From Saccharothrix longispora (lineage in GTDB: Bacteria > Actinomycetota > Actinomycetes > Mycobacteriales > Pseudonocardiaceae), in contig NZ_NSDM01000020.1 of assembly GCF_030852425.1 (NCBI RefSeq), forward strand, positions 1 to 64,000: 64,000 bases of DNA, written 5' to 3'. The notes under the pieces are model-generated. The model saw only the letters and a list, made by a program, of their open reading frames with translations. It made no database searches and was not told where the DNA came from. Within the stretch, counting starts at the first letter, position 1. Each line of letters opens with the position of its first letter. This document shows, piece by piece, positions 1 to 7,682 of this stretch. The position numbers and the translations under genes are program-made.

Positions 1-297
1 GTAGGCCAGTCGGGCGGCCCGTTCACCGGCGGCGCGGAGGTCGTCGGCCAAGCCGGCGAGCAGGTCCACCGCTTCGCGGACGTAGCGCCAGGCGGTGCTG
101 TGGGAGATGCCGAACCCGACGGCGAGGCGGGCGTGGATGTCGCCGTTGCGCAGGTGGGCAAGTACGAGCAGCGCCTGACGGCCGGGTTCCAGTCGACGCC
201 ATCGGGACCGACGCCGTGTTCGTTCCGCGCGGATGAGATCGGCCAGGCGGATGAGGGTGTGGTTGGACAGCGGAATCGCGGCAGGGTAAGACAGCAC
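1..297 (-). CDS. IS5-family-like transposase, N-terminal part (runs off window edge)
   Basis: The minus strand from a GTG at 297 reads 99 residues without a stop to the window edge. The protein starts MLSYPAAIPLSNHTLIRLAD and contains a helix-turn-helix around residues 50-75 (motif GFGISHSTAWRYVREAVDLL). This matches the HTH_Tnp_4 head of the HARBI1-like DDE transposases found in many actinobacterial IS5-group elements. The DDE catalytic region would lie to the left, outside the window, so intactness cannot be judged. A 15-bp inverted repeat lies directly upstream (298-359) and probably marks the element end. No in-frame ATG exists upstream of the GTG. Confident as a transposase; the exact IS family is inferred. 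Confidence 0.75.
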   Translation of the reverse strand, partial: MLSYPAAIPLSNHTLIRLADLIRAERTRRRSRWRRLEPGRQALLVLAHLRNGDIHARLAVGFGISHSTAWRYVREAVDLLAGLADDLRAAGERAARLAY

Positions 298-359
298 GGC
301 GAGGCTCCCGGTTGGGGCATCGGATCTTGGTCGACTGCTGTCTTACCGGGAGCCTCGCC
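298..359. repeat. Inverted repeat at presumed IS end
   Basis: Positions 298-312 (GGCGAGGCTCCCGGT) are the exact reverse complement of 345-359, with 32 bases between. The arms abut the transposase start codon. The stretch TGCTGTCTTACC next to the right arm also mirrors the sequence around the start codon. The outer copy is most likely the terminal inverted repeat of the IS element and the inner copy a duplicated end or transposase-binding site. No target-site duplication can be tested because the other end lies outside the window. Confidence 0.55.
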
Positions 360-909
360 CACCGCGCCCCATCACCCAGCCCGGGCCGTGACCTGCACCG
401 TCACGATGAAAATGGCTCAGTAAGCAGCACGAACGGTGCCAACCAAGCAGGGCGATATAGTCGTGCAGCAACCGCGAGTCGCCTTCAGTCCAACTTGAAG
501 AGACGACCACTTGACCAACCGATATGTTGTCGACTCAACCCCCAGAATCGCCCAAACAATGACCTGAGCTGTGAAAACACTAAATCGGCAGGCGGCGGCG
601 GTGCAGTTTGATGCACTTCATCGCGGTTCACTCCGGTTCATTCTCCTTGAATCCTCCCAATCGCCTCCCATCTTCCTTCCACTGCAGATTTATGTCGACC
701 GCAACAGCCCTCGAACACATGTGCGTTCGACAAGCGCCCGTCTGCAAAGGCTCAATGCACAGGTCAGGGCCAAGGGGCTACCACTCCTGAACGGCCTCCG
801 TCTCTTCCCACCCATTCGGGCACACAACGGACCCTTCACCTGCCATTATGGTTCCCGCTCCGTCGGCACCGCACGTGTCGTCGAGTCCGAACGTCCGGGA
901 GGTCTTGTC
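360..909. other. Non-coding stretch left of the type VII-like cluster
   Basis: About 550 bases without a credible gene. The base composition is visibly less GC-rich than the rest of the window, as expected for horizontally acquired DNA. It carries a near-perfect 20-bp palindrome at 711-730 (TCGAAC and GTTCGA arms around an 8-base centre, one mismatched pair). The promoter of the cluster starting at 910 presumably lies in the last 200 bases, but no convincing -35/-10 pair is visible. Confidence 0.5.
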
Positions 910-1590
910 GTGTCGGCTGAGTTCGACCAGCTCGTCGCCCGGTTCGAGCAGTTCCAGGCCAGGCTGCACCGGGTCGACGGGCAGTTCGCCGGCATCGGGG
1001 AGATGCAGCGGGAGTTGGCCTCGATGGAAGTGGTGGCGACCTCGCCGGACCGCGCGGTGACCGTCGTGGCGGGCCCGTCCGGGTCGATCAAGGACATCCG
1101 GCTGACCGACCACGCCATGCGCCGCCCGCCGCAGGCATTGGCTGCCGCGCTGATGGCGACCCTGCGCCAGGCCGTGGCCGAGGCCGCTCGCCGCCAGGCG
1201 GGCATCGTGGAGAACGCGCTCGGTGACGACATGCACCTCACCGACCAGGTGCTGGAGACCCAGGCGCAGCTGTTCGGGGTCACGCCGCAGGAGCTGCGCG
1301 CCATGACCGGGCAGGACCCGGCGCCCGCCGGCCCGTCCCATGGCGGTCCGCCACCGACGAGCCCGCCGCCGCACACACCGCCCGGGTCGGGGCCGGGGTT
1401 CCATCGGATGCCGCCCAACCCGCCCACCCGGCCAGCCCCGCCCCGCCGCCCCACGCCGGTCGAGGAACCGGAGGACTTCTCGCAGCGCCGGTTCCTCCGC
1501 GACGACCAACCGCCCTCACCTCCACGGCCGGGCCCCGCGCAGGACCGGGATGGTCGTTTCCCCAACCTCTACGACGACGAGGACCGGTGA
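910..1590 (+). CDS. YbaB/EbfC-like DNA-binding protein with proline-rich tail
   Basis: This 226-residue protein has an N-terminal YbaB/EbfC-like region (about residues 1-125): a helical start FEQFQARLHRVDG, then a core containing VTVVAGPSGSIKDIRLTD. The last ~95 residues are a Pro/Arg/Gly-rich, low-complexity tail ending in acidic residues. YbaB proteins are small nucleoid-associated dimers. In Pseudonocardiales such tailed versions sit at the front of clusters encoding WXG100/EspC secretion cargo, as here. The GTG at 910 is chosen because GGGAGGT (897-903) is well spaced and homology begins there; the longer open frame upstream has no family resemblance. It is 7 bp from the EspC-like gene and likely co-transcribed with it. 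Its role in secretion is unproven. Confidence 0.75.
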   Translation: MSAEFDQLVARFEQFQARLHRVDGQFAGIGEMQRELASMEVVATSPDRAVTVVAGPSGSIKDIRLTDHAMRRPPQALAAALMATLRQAVAEAARRQAGIVENALGDDMHLTDQVLETQAQLFGVTPQELRAMTGQDPAPAGPSHGGPPPTSPPPHTPPGSGPGFHRMPPNPPTRPAPPRRPTPVEEPEDFSQRRFLRDDQPPSPPRPGPAQDRDGRFPNLYDDEDR

Positions 1591-1597
1591 GCCCACG

Positions 1598-1918
1598 ATG
1601 AGCGGCTTCGAGGTCAGCCCGGACGAGCTGCGGGTCTTCGCCGGCAAGCTCGACGGCCACCGCGCCACCGCCGCCGAGATCGCCGGCCTGGCGGCCAAAG
1701 CGGACGTGTCGAACAAGTCCTGGGGCGTGGTCGGCCTGTTCGTCAAGGACAACTACACGCAGATGCTGAATGACCTGAACGAGTTGTTCACCGCCATGCA
1801 GGAGGGCCTGCAATCCGGTGCGGACAAGTTCACCGGCGCGGCGCAGGACTACGCCGACCAGGAGGAAGCGGTCAAGCAGCTGTTGAACGGCCTGCAGATC
1901 GAGCTGGACAACCAGTAG
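1598..1918 (+). CDS. EspC-like ESX (type VII) secretion-associated protein
   Basis: This 106-residue, all-helical acidic protein starts MSGFEVSPDELRVFAGKLDG. Family members of about 100 residues (EspC, PF10824-like) are secreted through or with type VII machines. The central turn contains SWGVVGLF in place of a canonical WXG, and the second helix ends in YADQEEAVKQLL, a typical C-terminal helix for the family. The start ATG lies 7 bp after the YbaB-like stop and the next gene begins 11 bp downstream, so it is the middle of an operon. It probably pairs with or chaperones the large protein that follows. No ESX ATPase or membrane component is in the window, so the machine itself must be encoded elsewhere. 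Confidence 0.75.
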   Translation: MSGFEVSPDELRVFAGKLDGHRATAAEIAGLAAKADVSNKSWGVVGLFVKDNYTQMLNDLNELFTAMQEGLQSGADKFTGAAQDYADQEEAVKQLLNGLQIELDNQ

Positions 1919-1929
1919 GGGCATCCACG

Positions 1930-3060
1930 ATGGCGGAAGTGAAGACCACGGCCGGCGGCGTCGAGATCACTGTCGGGGAGAAGGACACCGGCCAGAAGGT
2001 CGCCGAGGCGGTCCCCTTCTACGGCAACTACCTCAAGACCGCGGAAGCGCTGGGCAAAGCGCAGAAGGACGGCGGCGCGGAGGTGACCGGCCTGGCCTCC
2101 GAGGGCACCGCCCTGATCGGGGCACTGGGCACGTCGGCCTACGGCATCGCCACCGACCCGATCGGCTGGCTGGTCGGCCAGGGGCTGAACTTCCTGATCA
2201 GCGTCGTACAGCCACTGGAGGATGCGATCCACTTCGTCAGCGGCGACGGCCCCGCACTGGCCCAGGCCGCGGAGAACTTCAACGCCATCGGCAAGGGCGT
2301 GGCCGAGCTGCGCAAGAAGTTCGACGAAGACCTGCAGAACTCGGTGATCAGCTGGGGCGGCCCCGCATCCGAGGTGGCGGGCGCGAAGCTCGGCGAGTTC
2401 GCGAGCGGCATCGACGGCGTGGCCGGCCAGGCCGGCGAGCTGGCGCAGATGCTCCAGATCTCCAGCATGATCATGACCATCGTCGAGGACTTCATCAAGG
2501 CGATCCTCACCGAACTGGTCACCTGGCTGATCATGATCTGGATACCCGCGCTGGCTGCAGCCGTGCCCAGCTTCGGGGCCTCGACCGCCGCCGCGGGCGC
2601 CGCGACCGGCGTGCGGGTCGCGGCCACCGGCAGCCGGGTGGCCCGCATCGTGGCCAGGCTTAAGCAGTTCCTGACCAGGATCCTCGACTTCCTGCGCAAC
2701 CTGGCCCAGCGGGTCGGCAACGTCAAGACCGCCTTCCAGCGCTCCATGGCCAACAAGCAGATCAGCCACGCCGTCGCGGTCGAGATGAGGAAGGCGAAGC
2801 TGCCGGGCAGCGATTCACCGATGGTGAAGATCTGGGGCAAGAACGGCATGCTCGGCGAACGGATGCAGGACGGGTTCGACAAGTCCATGGTGGGTGCGGT
2901 CACCGACGCGACAGCTTCACAGCTGGGTGTCGGCAAGGGCACCAACGCCGGTATCGACAAGCCGATCCGGAACTACGGCGCAGGCCAGAAGGCCGCCGAC
3001 TACGACGACACCGGCTCCGACCAGTCCAAGCAGCAGACCGAGGGGGACCTGGACATCTGA
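1930..3060 (+). CDS. Large WXG100/CpnT-N-like putative type VII effector, hydrophobic centre
   Basis: The 376-residue protein begins MAEVKTTAGGVEITVGEKDT. Residues ~15-190 form a long helical region resembling the N-terminal domain of CpnT and related type VII toxins. It includes a W-x-G turn (ISWGGPASEVAG, ~residues 139-150) and a preceding DP-I-GWLVGQGL helix. Residues ~175-215 are strongly hydrophobic (LITELVTWLIMIWIPAL-type stretch, then Ala-rich). The tail (~250-376) has basic helices, a GKNGMLGERMQDGFD motif and a polar Asp/Gln-rich end; I do not recognise a toxin fold. It overlaps the next gene by one base (TGATG). Best guess: a type VII cargo or polymorphic-toxin relative whose C-terminal activity is unknown. 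Confidence 0.55.
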   Translation: MAEVKTTAGGVEITVGEKDTGQKVAEAVPFYGNYLKTAEALGKAQKDGGAEVTGLASEGTALIGALGTSAYGIATDPIGWLVGQGLNFLISVVQPLEDAIHFVSGDGPALAQAAENFNAIGKGVAELRKKFDEDLQNSVISWGGPASEVAGAKLGEFASGIDGVAGQAGELAQMLQISSMIMTIVEDFIKAILTELVTWLIMIWIPALAAAVPSFGASTAAAGAATGVRVAATGSRVARIVARLKQFLTRILDFLRNLAQRVGNVKTAFQRSMANKQISHAVAVEMRKAKLPGSDSPMVKIWGKNGMLGERMQDGFDKSMVGAVTDATASQLGVGKGTNAGIDKPIRNYGAGQKAADYDDTGSDQSKQQTEGDLDI

Positions 3061-3872
3061 TGGAGTACGTCCTCGATCTCGCACCGCTCATCGCGATCAT
3101 CCTCGGACTGCTCGGCCTCGTGTTCTGGTGGCGTTGGCGCACCAAGCGCAAGGAGGAATGGGAGCACTCCGACGCCCTGTCCACACTCGCCGCCACCCCC
3201 GGAGGGAAGGTGGTCGGTCGGGAGGAGGCCCGCGCCTGGACAGCCGACCTGCTGCCACCCATGAAGTCCGACACCGAGGGCTTCATCGGTTGGCTGGGCA
3301 CGGTGCGGCGGCCCCGCTTCGAGACCGCGCTGGACTTCCGGCGGGACGGCTGGTCGGTGCGCGTGAGCGAGGCGTCGATGGAGCAGGCCACCTCGGACAG
3401 CTCGAACACGTTCTACGAGCACCGGATCGAGGTTGCGACCTCGCCCCTGCCGGCGATGAAGATGTGCCGGCGGCTCCACGAGGGCTTTATGGGGCGACCG
3501 CCGACCCCGGCCCAGGCCGAGGCCGTCGGGCCGGCCGGTGAACCGCCGACGACCGCGGTGCGCGAGCAGCTGGACTGGCTGCCGGTCGGGCTGCCGGAAC
3601 CGGCGAACCGGGAGTTCACCGTGTTCTCCACCGACCCGGCCGCCGTGTCCCGCGCCTTCACCCCCCAGGTCGCCGAATGGCTGGTCGCCGAGGCCGGCCC
3701 CAACCCGTTCCAGAGCCCGATGCCCATCCTGCTGATCTTCGAAGCGGGTTTCGCCTACACCACGGCGTCCCAGCGGATCGACCCCGACTACCTCCTGGCC
3801 CGCGTCGACATCATCCTGGGCCTGCTCGACCGGATGGGCGCGACCCCGGCCATCCCGCCCGTGACGACCTGA
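3060..3872 (+). CDS. Membrane-anchored protein of unknown function, partner of the type VII cargo
   Basis: The 270-residue protein has one N-terminal membrane helix (residues ~5-25, LAPLIAIILGLLGLVFWW) followed by a basic stop-transfer RWRTKRKEE, which predicts a cytoplasmic C-terminal domain. The soluble part is mixed alpha/beta with several Trp and Pro residues. It contains a pair of short repeats on the theme 'rearing through AFTPQVAEWLVAEAGPNPF' but no recognised motif. The ATG overlaps the stop of the preceding gene by one base, implying translational coupling. That placement directly after a putative effector fits an immunity protein or a membrane tether for the cargo. No homologous family is recognised. 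Confidence 0.6.
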   Translation: MEYVLDLAPLIAIILGLLGLVFWWRWRTKRKEEWEHSDALSTLAATPGGKVVGREEARAWTADLLPPMKSDTEGFIGWLGTVRRPRFETALDFRRDGWSVRVSEASMEQATSDSSNTFYEHRIEVATSPLPAMKMCRRLHEGFMGRPPTPAQAEAVGPAGEPPTTAVREQLDWLPVGLPEPANREFTVFSTDPAAVSRAFTPQVAEWLVAEAGPNPFQSPMPILLIFEAGFAYTTASQRIDPDYLLARVDIILGLLDRMGATPAIPPVTT

Positions 3873-4077
3873 GGTCACGTGCCGAGGCCCGGCCGGCCAA
3901 ACGGTGCGCAGCAGTTCCGGCAGTCGTCAAGCGGCACTCAACGACCTTCATCCGGCTGGCGGGCTGGTCGGTCCTGCCCGGCCGTTCCTCGACAGCCTGT
4001 GGGTGCCAGAACTCTGCAGAGGGATGCCGAGCTGTGGCGATCATGCCTCCTCTGCCGACAGGGCATGATCGTGAGGT
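3873..4077. other. Non-coding junction between cluster and IS remnants, with inverted repeat
   Basis: About 200 bases without a gene. It contains a 10-bp inverted repeat, CGATCATGCC at 4038-4047 and GGCATGATCG at 4062-4071, immediately before the truncated transposase start at 4078. The repeat probably belongs to the end of that degraded IS element, because the following bases encode the head of a transposase. Confidence 0.5.
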
Positions 4078-4164
4078 GTGGCGTTACGACTGCTGTACCT
4101 GATCTTCGTCCGACTCGGTGGTTGGCTAGTTGTTGCGGGTCATGACGTTGGTGACGGCGGGTAG
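4078..4164 (+). pseudogene. Remnant: first ~17 codons of an IS3/rve-type transposase
   Basis: From GTG 4078 the frame reads VALRLLYLIFVRLGGWL and then changes into unrelated sequence, ending at TAG 4162-4164. That opening is the characteristic hydrophobic head of actinobacterial integrase-core (rve) transposases, related to the intact copy at 5122. The similarity stops at about 4128, where the IS481-like element begins, so insertion of that element or a later deletion cut this gene off. It is a molecular fossil and not an expressed gene. Confidence 0.55.
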
Positions 4165-4244
4165 GACCTGAAGTAGGGGACGGGTCTTTCGGCGGCAGGA
4201 TGAGAAGTGCGACCCACTCGTCCGCCGAGCAGAAAGACCCGTCC

Positions 4245-5056
4245 GTGCTCCACCGTAACGCGCCGCTGTCCGTCGAAGGCCGCCACCGCCTCGTCCAGCG
4301 TTGTAAGACCCGCCCGATCGCCCATGTCGCGGCCGAGATGGGCATCTCCCGGCAGTGCGCCTCCAAGTGGGTCAACCGCCATCGCCGCTTCGGCGAGGCC
4401 GGCCTGGCCGACCGCCCCAGCACTCCGCACCGGCAGCCCACCGCAACCCCCGCCGAGGTCGTGGTCCGGATCGAGCGGCTGCGGCGGGACCGCAAGTGGT
4501 CGGCCCGCCGCATCGGCCTGGAACTCGCCGCCGACGGCATCACCGTCTCGGTGCGCACCGTCGGCCGGCACCTGGCCCACCTGGGCCTCAATCGCCGCCG
4601 GTTCCTCGACCCCACCGGCGAGAACAACCGCGTGCCGCGGCGGATCGTGGCCCGCTGGCCGGGGCACATGGTCCACCTGGACGTCAAGAAGGTCGGCGTC
4701 ATCCCCGACGGCGGCGGCTGGCGGGTCCACGGCCGGGGCAGCGAGCAGGCCAAACAGGTCGAACGCCAGCACCGGCAAGCCCCGCAGCTACACCTACCCG
4801 CACTCCGCGGTCGACGGGTTCTCCCGCCTGGCCTACACCGAAGCCCTGCCCGACGAGAAAGCGGTCACCGCGATCGGCTTCACCCACCGCGCACGGGCGT
4901 TCTTCGCCGCCCACGGCATCGATCACGTCCACCGCATCGTCACCGACAACGGCTCCCGCTACCGCGCCCACGACTTCGCCACCGTGCTACGCGGCGCCCG
5001 CCACCAGCGCATCACGCCCTACACGCCGCGCCACAACGGCAAGGTCGAGCGCTACC
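4245..5056 (+). pseudogene. IS481-family transposase, frameshifted and truncated
   Basis: The first segment, from GTG 4245 to about 4765, encodes an IS481-type start (VLHRNAPLSVEGRHRLVQRC), HTH (AEMGISRQCASKWVNRH) and the beginning of the rve core (HMVHLDVKKVG, first catalytic Asp). Homology then continues one frame over from about 4770 (SYTYPHSAVDGFSRLAYTEA, then IVTDNGSRYRAHDF with the second Asp). A +1 shift between 4764 and 4775 therefore breaks the gene. It stops abruptly at KVERY near 5056, where another IS (5057-6233) is inserted; the usual C-terminal NRILAEE-type end is absent. A GACGGGTCTTTCGGCGG inverted repeat around 4180-4243 precedes it. The transposase is inactive as read. Confidence 0.8.
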
Positions 5057-6233
5057 TGTGCCGCTCGAAAGTCATCGTCTCTGGTAGAGCAAACCTGTCA
5101 CGGTGTTGCGAGCATGTCTGGGTGATCGTGTCCCTGCTGTTCAAGGTGGCCCGTAGGTTGCTGTCCGTCCCGTCGGTGCTTCTTCGGAGCGAGGCGGCGA
5201 AGGACGCCGAGCTGCTCGTGTTGCGGCACGAGAACGCGGTCCTTCGTCGACAACTGGCGGGTCAGGTTCGCTACGAGCCTGCGGACCGGTTCTGGTTCGC
5301 CGCCCTGTCCGGGCTGGTGGACCGTCGCCGGTGGCGGGAGGTCTTTCCGGTGACGCCGGGCACGCTGCTCGCCTGGCACCGCAGACTCATAGCTCGTCAG
5401 TGGGACTACTCGGCCCGTCGACGCACCGGACGCCCACCGACACGAGCGGCGGTCAAGTCGCTCGTGCTGCGGCTCGCCCAGGAGAACCCTCGGTGGGGTC
5501 ATCGGCGAATTCAGGGTGAACTGGCCCGACTCGGCCACAGGATCGCCGCCTCAACGGTCTGGCAGATCCTGCACGACGCGGGCATCGACCCGGCGCCCCG
5601 CCGCACCGGTCCGACCTGGAAGGAGTTCCTCACCGCCCAGGCCCAGGGCATCATCGCGGCGGACTTCCTCCACCTCGACACCGTGCTCGGCAATCGCCTG
5701 TATGCACTGGCATTCCTCGAACACGGCACCCGACGCCTGCACATCACCGGCGTCACCGCCCACCCGACCCAGGCATGGACCACGCAACAGGCCAGGAACC
5801 TCGCCACCGACCTCGGACACCGGATGGAGTCCTTGCGCTTCCTGATCCGCGACCGCGACGGCAAGTACGGCCAAGCGTTCGACGCCGTCTTCCGGGCCGA
5901 CGATCTTCGCGTGATCACGAGCGCGCCGCAGGCACCCCGGATGAACGCCCATTGCGAACGGGTCATCGGCACCATCAGACGCGAACTCCTCGACCACATC
6001 CTGATCACCGGCGAGAGCCACGCACGTCAGATACTCACGACCTACGAAGACCACTACAACCGGCACCGACCCCACCAGGCCCGAGACCAGCTACCACCCG
6101 AAGCCCGGCAACACCCCGCCGCGATACACGACCTCGACACCCACAGAGTGCTCCGCACCCGCATCCTCGGCGGACTCATCAACGAGTACAGACACACTGC
6201 CTGACCAGCAGCGATGACTTCTCGAGCGGCACA
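5057..6233. mobile_element. Complete IS element with ~30-bp imperfect terminal inverted repeats, nested in IS481-like copy
   Basis: The left end at 5057-5085 begins TGTGCCGCTCGA. The right end at 6204-6233, read on the minus strand, begins with the same 12 bases and continues almost identically; the two arms differ by one inserted base and two or three substitutions over ~30 bp. They flank a single transposase gene (5122-6204) whose stop codon overlaps the right repeat. The left end interrupts the KVERY codons of the IS481-like transposase. The missing IS481 3' part is not found after 6233, so the insertion was accompanied or followed by a deletion. No matching target-site duplication is visible (…CGCTACC versus AGATCGA…). 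Confidence 0.75.
5122..6204 (+). CDS. Transposase, rve (DDE integrase core) family
   Basis: The 360-residue protein has an N-terminal region with a Leu/Arg helix and coiled segment (AKDAELLVLRHENAVLRRQL). A helix-turn-helix follows (GHRRIQGELARLGHRIAAST), and then an rve core. The core shows the expected acidic residues: Asp in AADFLHLDTV (~residue 185), Asp in FLIRDRDGKYG (~245) and Glu in MNAHCERVIGTIRREL (~282). Length and motifs are complete, so it may be active. The start is GTG 5122 or 5128; both precede the family-typical SLLFKVARRLLSV. It lies alone between two inverted repeats. In-frame fusion to upstream IS481 codons is accidental. Confidence 0.85.
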   Translation: MIVSLLFKVARRLLSVPSVLLRSEAAKDAELLVLRHENAVLRRQLAGQVRYEPADRFWFAALSGLVDRRRWREVFPVTPGTLLAWHRRLIARQWDYSARRRTGRPPTRAAVKSLVLRLAQENPRWGHRRIQGELARLGHRIAASTVWQILHDAGIDPAPRRTGPTWKEFLTAQAQGIIAADFLHLDTVLGNRLYALAFLEHGTRRLHITGVTAHPTQAWTTQQARNLATDLGHRMESLRFLIRDRDGKYGQAFDAVFRADDLRVITSAPQAPRMNAHCERVIGTIRRELLDHILITGESHARQILTTYEDHYNRHRPHQARDQLPPEARQHPAAIHDLDTHRVLRTRILGGLINEYRHTA

Positions 6234-6252
6234 AGATCGACACTAGCGCACG

Positions 6253-6296
6253 AAAAAGCCCGCTGACCTGGGCTTTCATCCAGATCGAGCGGGCTT
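6253..6296 (-). terminator. Rho-independent terminator of tRNA-Pro
   Basis: On the minus strand AAGCCCGCT (6296-6288) pairs with AGCGGGCTT (6264-6256), followed by TTT. It lies ~10 bp downstream of the tRNA 3' end. A second small GCCC/GGGC pair sits in the loop. Confidence 0.85.
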
Positions 6297-6306
6297 CTTC
6301 AGACCG

Positions 6307-6380
<74 letters not shown>

Positions 6381-6484
6381 GCCGCATCCCGTTGTGGGGT
6401 GCGCGCATAGCTTAGCGCACCCGCAACCGGCCCCCGACGCGGCCCCCCGACTTTGCCGAACAGGGGGTTCTACCTGCGGAGACG

Positions 6485-6513
6485 GCGGAGGCCCGTGGTG
6501 GGCGGGCCTCCGC
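6485..6513 (-). terminator. Hairpin terminator downstream of the two-component operon
   Basis: GCGGAGGCCCG (6485-6495) and CGGGCCTCCGC (6503-6513) form an 11-bp perfect stem with a 7-base loop, ~50 bp after the histidine kinase stop. There is no strong T-run, which is common for actinobacterial terminators. The rest of 6381-6560 shows nothing else recognisable. Confidence 0.7.
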
Positions 6514-6560
6514 TGCCTTCCCCTCGGTCGGTACCGAATCCCCCGGTCGACGCCCGTCCA

Positions 6561-7682
6561 CTATGCGGTGGCGTGGTCGGGGGCACTACCGCCTTTAGTC
6601 GAGTCATCTCCGTCAACTTTCGGGTGACCCGTCGGTAGCGTCGCCTCCAGCGTGAAGCTGCCGTCGGCCCTTGCTGTCGTCGTCAGGGTGCCGCCCAGCA
6701 GGCTCACCCTCTCGGAGAGGCCGTGCAGGCCCTTGCCGCCGTGGTCTGCGGTGGTGGCCGCCGGAGTGGGTGGGGGGCTGTTGGCCACGAGCAGGTGCAT
6801 GCGGTCGCCGTGGGCGGTGATCCGGATCTCCACGGTGGCGCCCGGTGCGTGTTTGGTGACGTTGGTCAGGGCCTCTTGGACGACCCGGTAGGCGGCGCGC
6901 CCCACGGCTGCCGGCGGCGGTGGGCTGTGGCTCTCGCAGGTGACGGTCAGGCCTGCGGCTCGGGCTCGGTCGACCAGGGGTTGCAGGCCCTCCAGTCCTG
7001 GGGTCGGCTCAGGGGTGAGGAGGCCCAGGGCCGCTCGCATCTCGGTCAGCGACTCCTTGGCCAGTGCTCTCAGTCGGCGGGCCGTGTCCCTGGTGTCGCC
7101 GTCCTGGGTGGTGGCGGCCAGGGCTGCCGCCTCCACGGCTATGAGGGTGGCGTGGTGGCCTACGGCGTCGTGGATCTCGCGGGCGATCCTGGCTCGTTCC
7201 GCTGCCCTCGCACCGTCTTCCCTGGCCTCCAGTTCGGCGGCGCGGGCGCGGTGGGCTTCGGCGAGGCTCGCGGTCAGTTCGCGCCTGGTGGTGATCAGGG
7301 CACCGAGGGCGGTGGGGGCGCCGGACATGAACAGGCTGAACGTGACGGTCAGCAGTGCGGCGCCCGGAGGCAGTCCTTCGTGGGCTATGACGAATGCGGA
7401 GGGGACGACGGTCGCCAGCGCCACCCAGGTGATCATCAGCGGGGGGCGGGTCGTTCGTCCCAGGTGGTAGAGGGCCACCACGGCGGGTGGCCAGCCGAGG
7501 CCGCCCACCAGGGCCGGCAGGCAGAGGGCGGCCGCGGCCGAGGGGGCGCGGTGGCGCAGGGGGAGCAGGAGGCATGCCGCCAGGGCTGTGGGGATGGACC
7601 AGGTGAACGGGACGCCGCCGGCCATCAGGACCATCGCCGCGGGAACGGTGACCGCCAGGGCTTCGATCAGCACCGTCACCAC
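6561..7682 (-). CDS. Two-component sensor histidine kinase (NarL-partner, HisKA_3 type)
   Basis: The 373-residue membrane kinase has an N-terminal half (residues ~1-132) of about five hydrophobic helices with no extracellular sensor domain. A helical linker follows, then the HisKA_3 dimerisation domain with phospho-acceptor His171 in REIHDAVGHH. The HATPase domain has an N-box AYRVVQEALTNVTKHA and a G-box GGKGLHGLSERV. It would phosphorylate the response regulator encoded just upstream. The GTG start (7682) overlaps the regulator stop (7676-7678), so translation is coupled. The signal sensed is unknown. The intramembrane-sensing layout resembles kinases that respond to cell-envelope stress (inference). 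Confidence 0.9.
   Translation of the reverse strand: MVTVLIEALAVTVPAAMVLMAGGVPFTWSIPTALAACLLLPLRHRAPSAAAALCLPALVGGLGWPPAVVALYHLGRTTRPPLMITWVALATVVPSAFVIAHEGLPPGAALLTVTFSLFMSGAPTALGALITTRRELTASLAEAHRARAAELEAREDGARAAERARIAREIHDAVGHHATLIAVEAAALAATTQDGDTRDTARRLRALAKESLTEMRAALGLLTPEPTPGLEGLQPLVDRARAAGLTVTCESHSPPPPAAVGRAAYRVVQEALTNVTKHAPGATVEIRITAHGDRMHLLVANSPPPTPAATTADHGGKGLHGLSERVSLLGGTLTTTARADGSFTLEATLPTGHPKVDGDDSTKGGSAPDHATA

Noticed and set aside
711-730. TCGAACACATGTGCGTTCGA as a second LexA box.
   Set aside because: The TCGAAC and GTTCGA arms are separated by eight bases instead of four, so it does not fit the LexA spacing. It is only noted as a palindrome.
571-909. An N-terminal extension of the YbaB-like gene from 571.
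   Set aside because: No family similarity and no ribosome site at 571; GTG 910 has a strong one and begins the conserved domain.
4207-6204. A 665-residue continuous reading frame starting in the IS481 remnant and ending in the second transposase.
   Set aside because: It joins two different transposases in one frame by chance. The first part is out of frame with the IS481 protein, and the inverted repeat at 5057 marks a new element.
4078-6233. A target-site duplication around the IS at 5057-6233.
   Set aside because: The flanks (…GCGCTACC and AGATCGACAC…) do not match, so none could be claimed.
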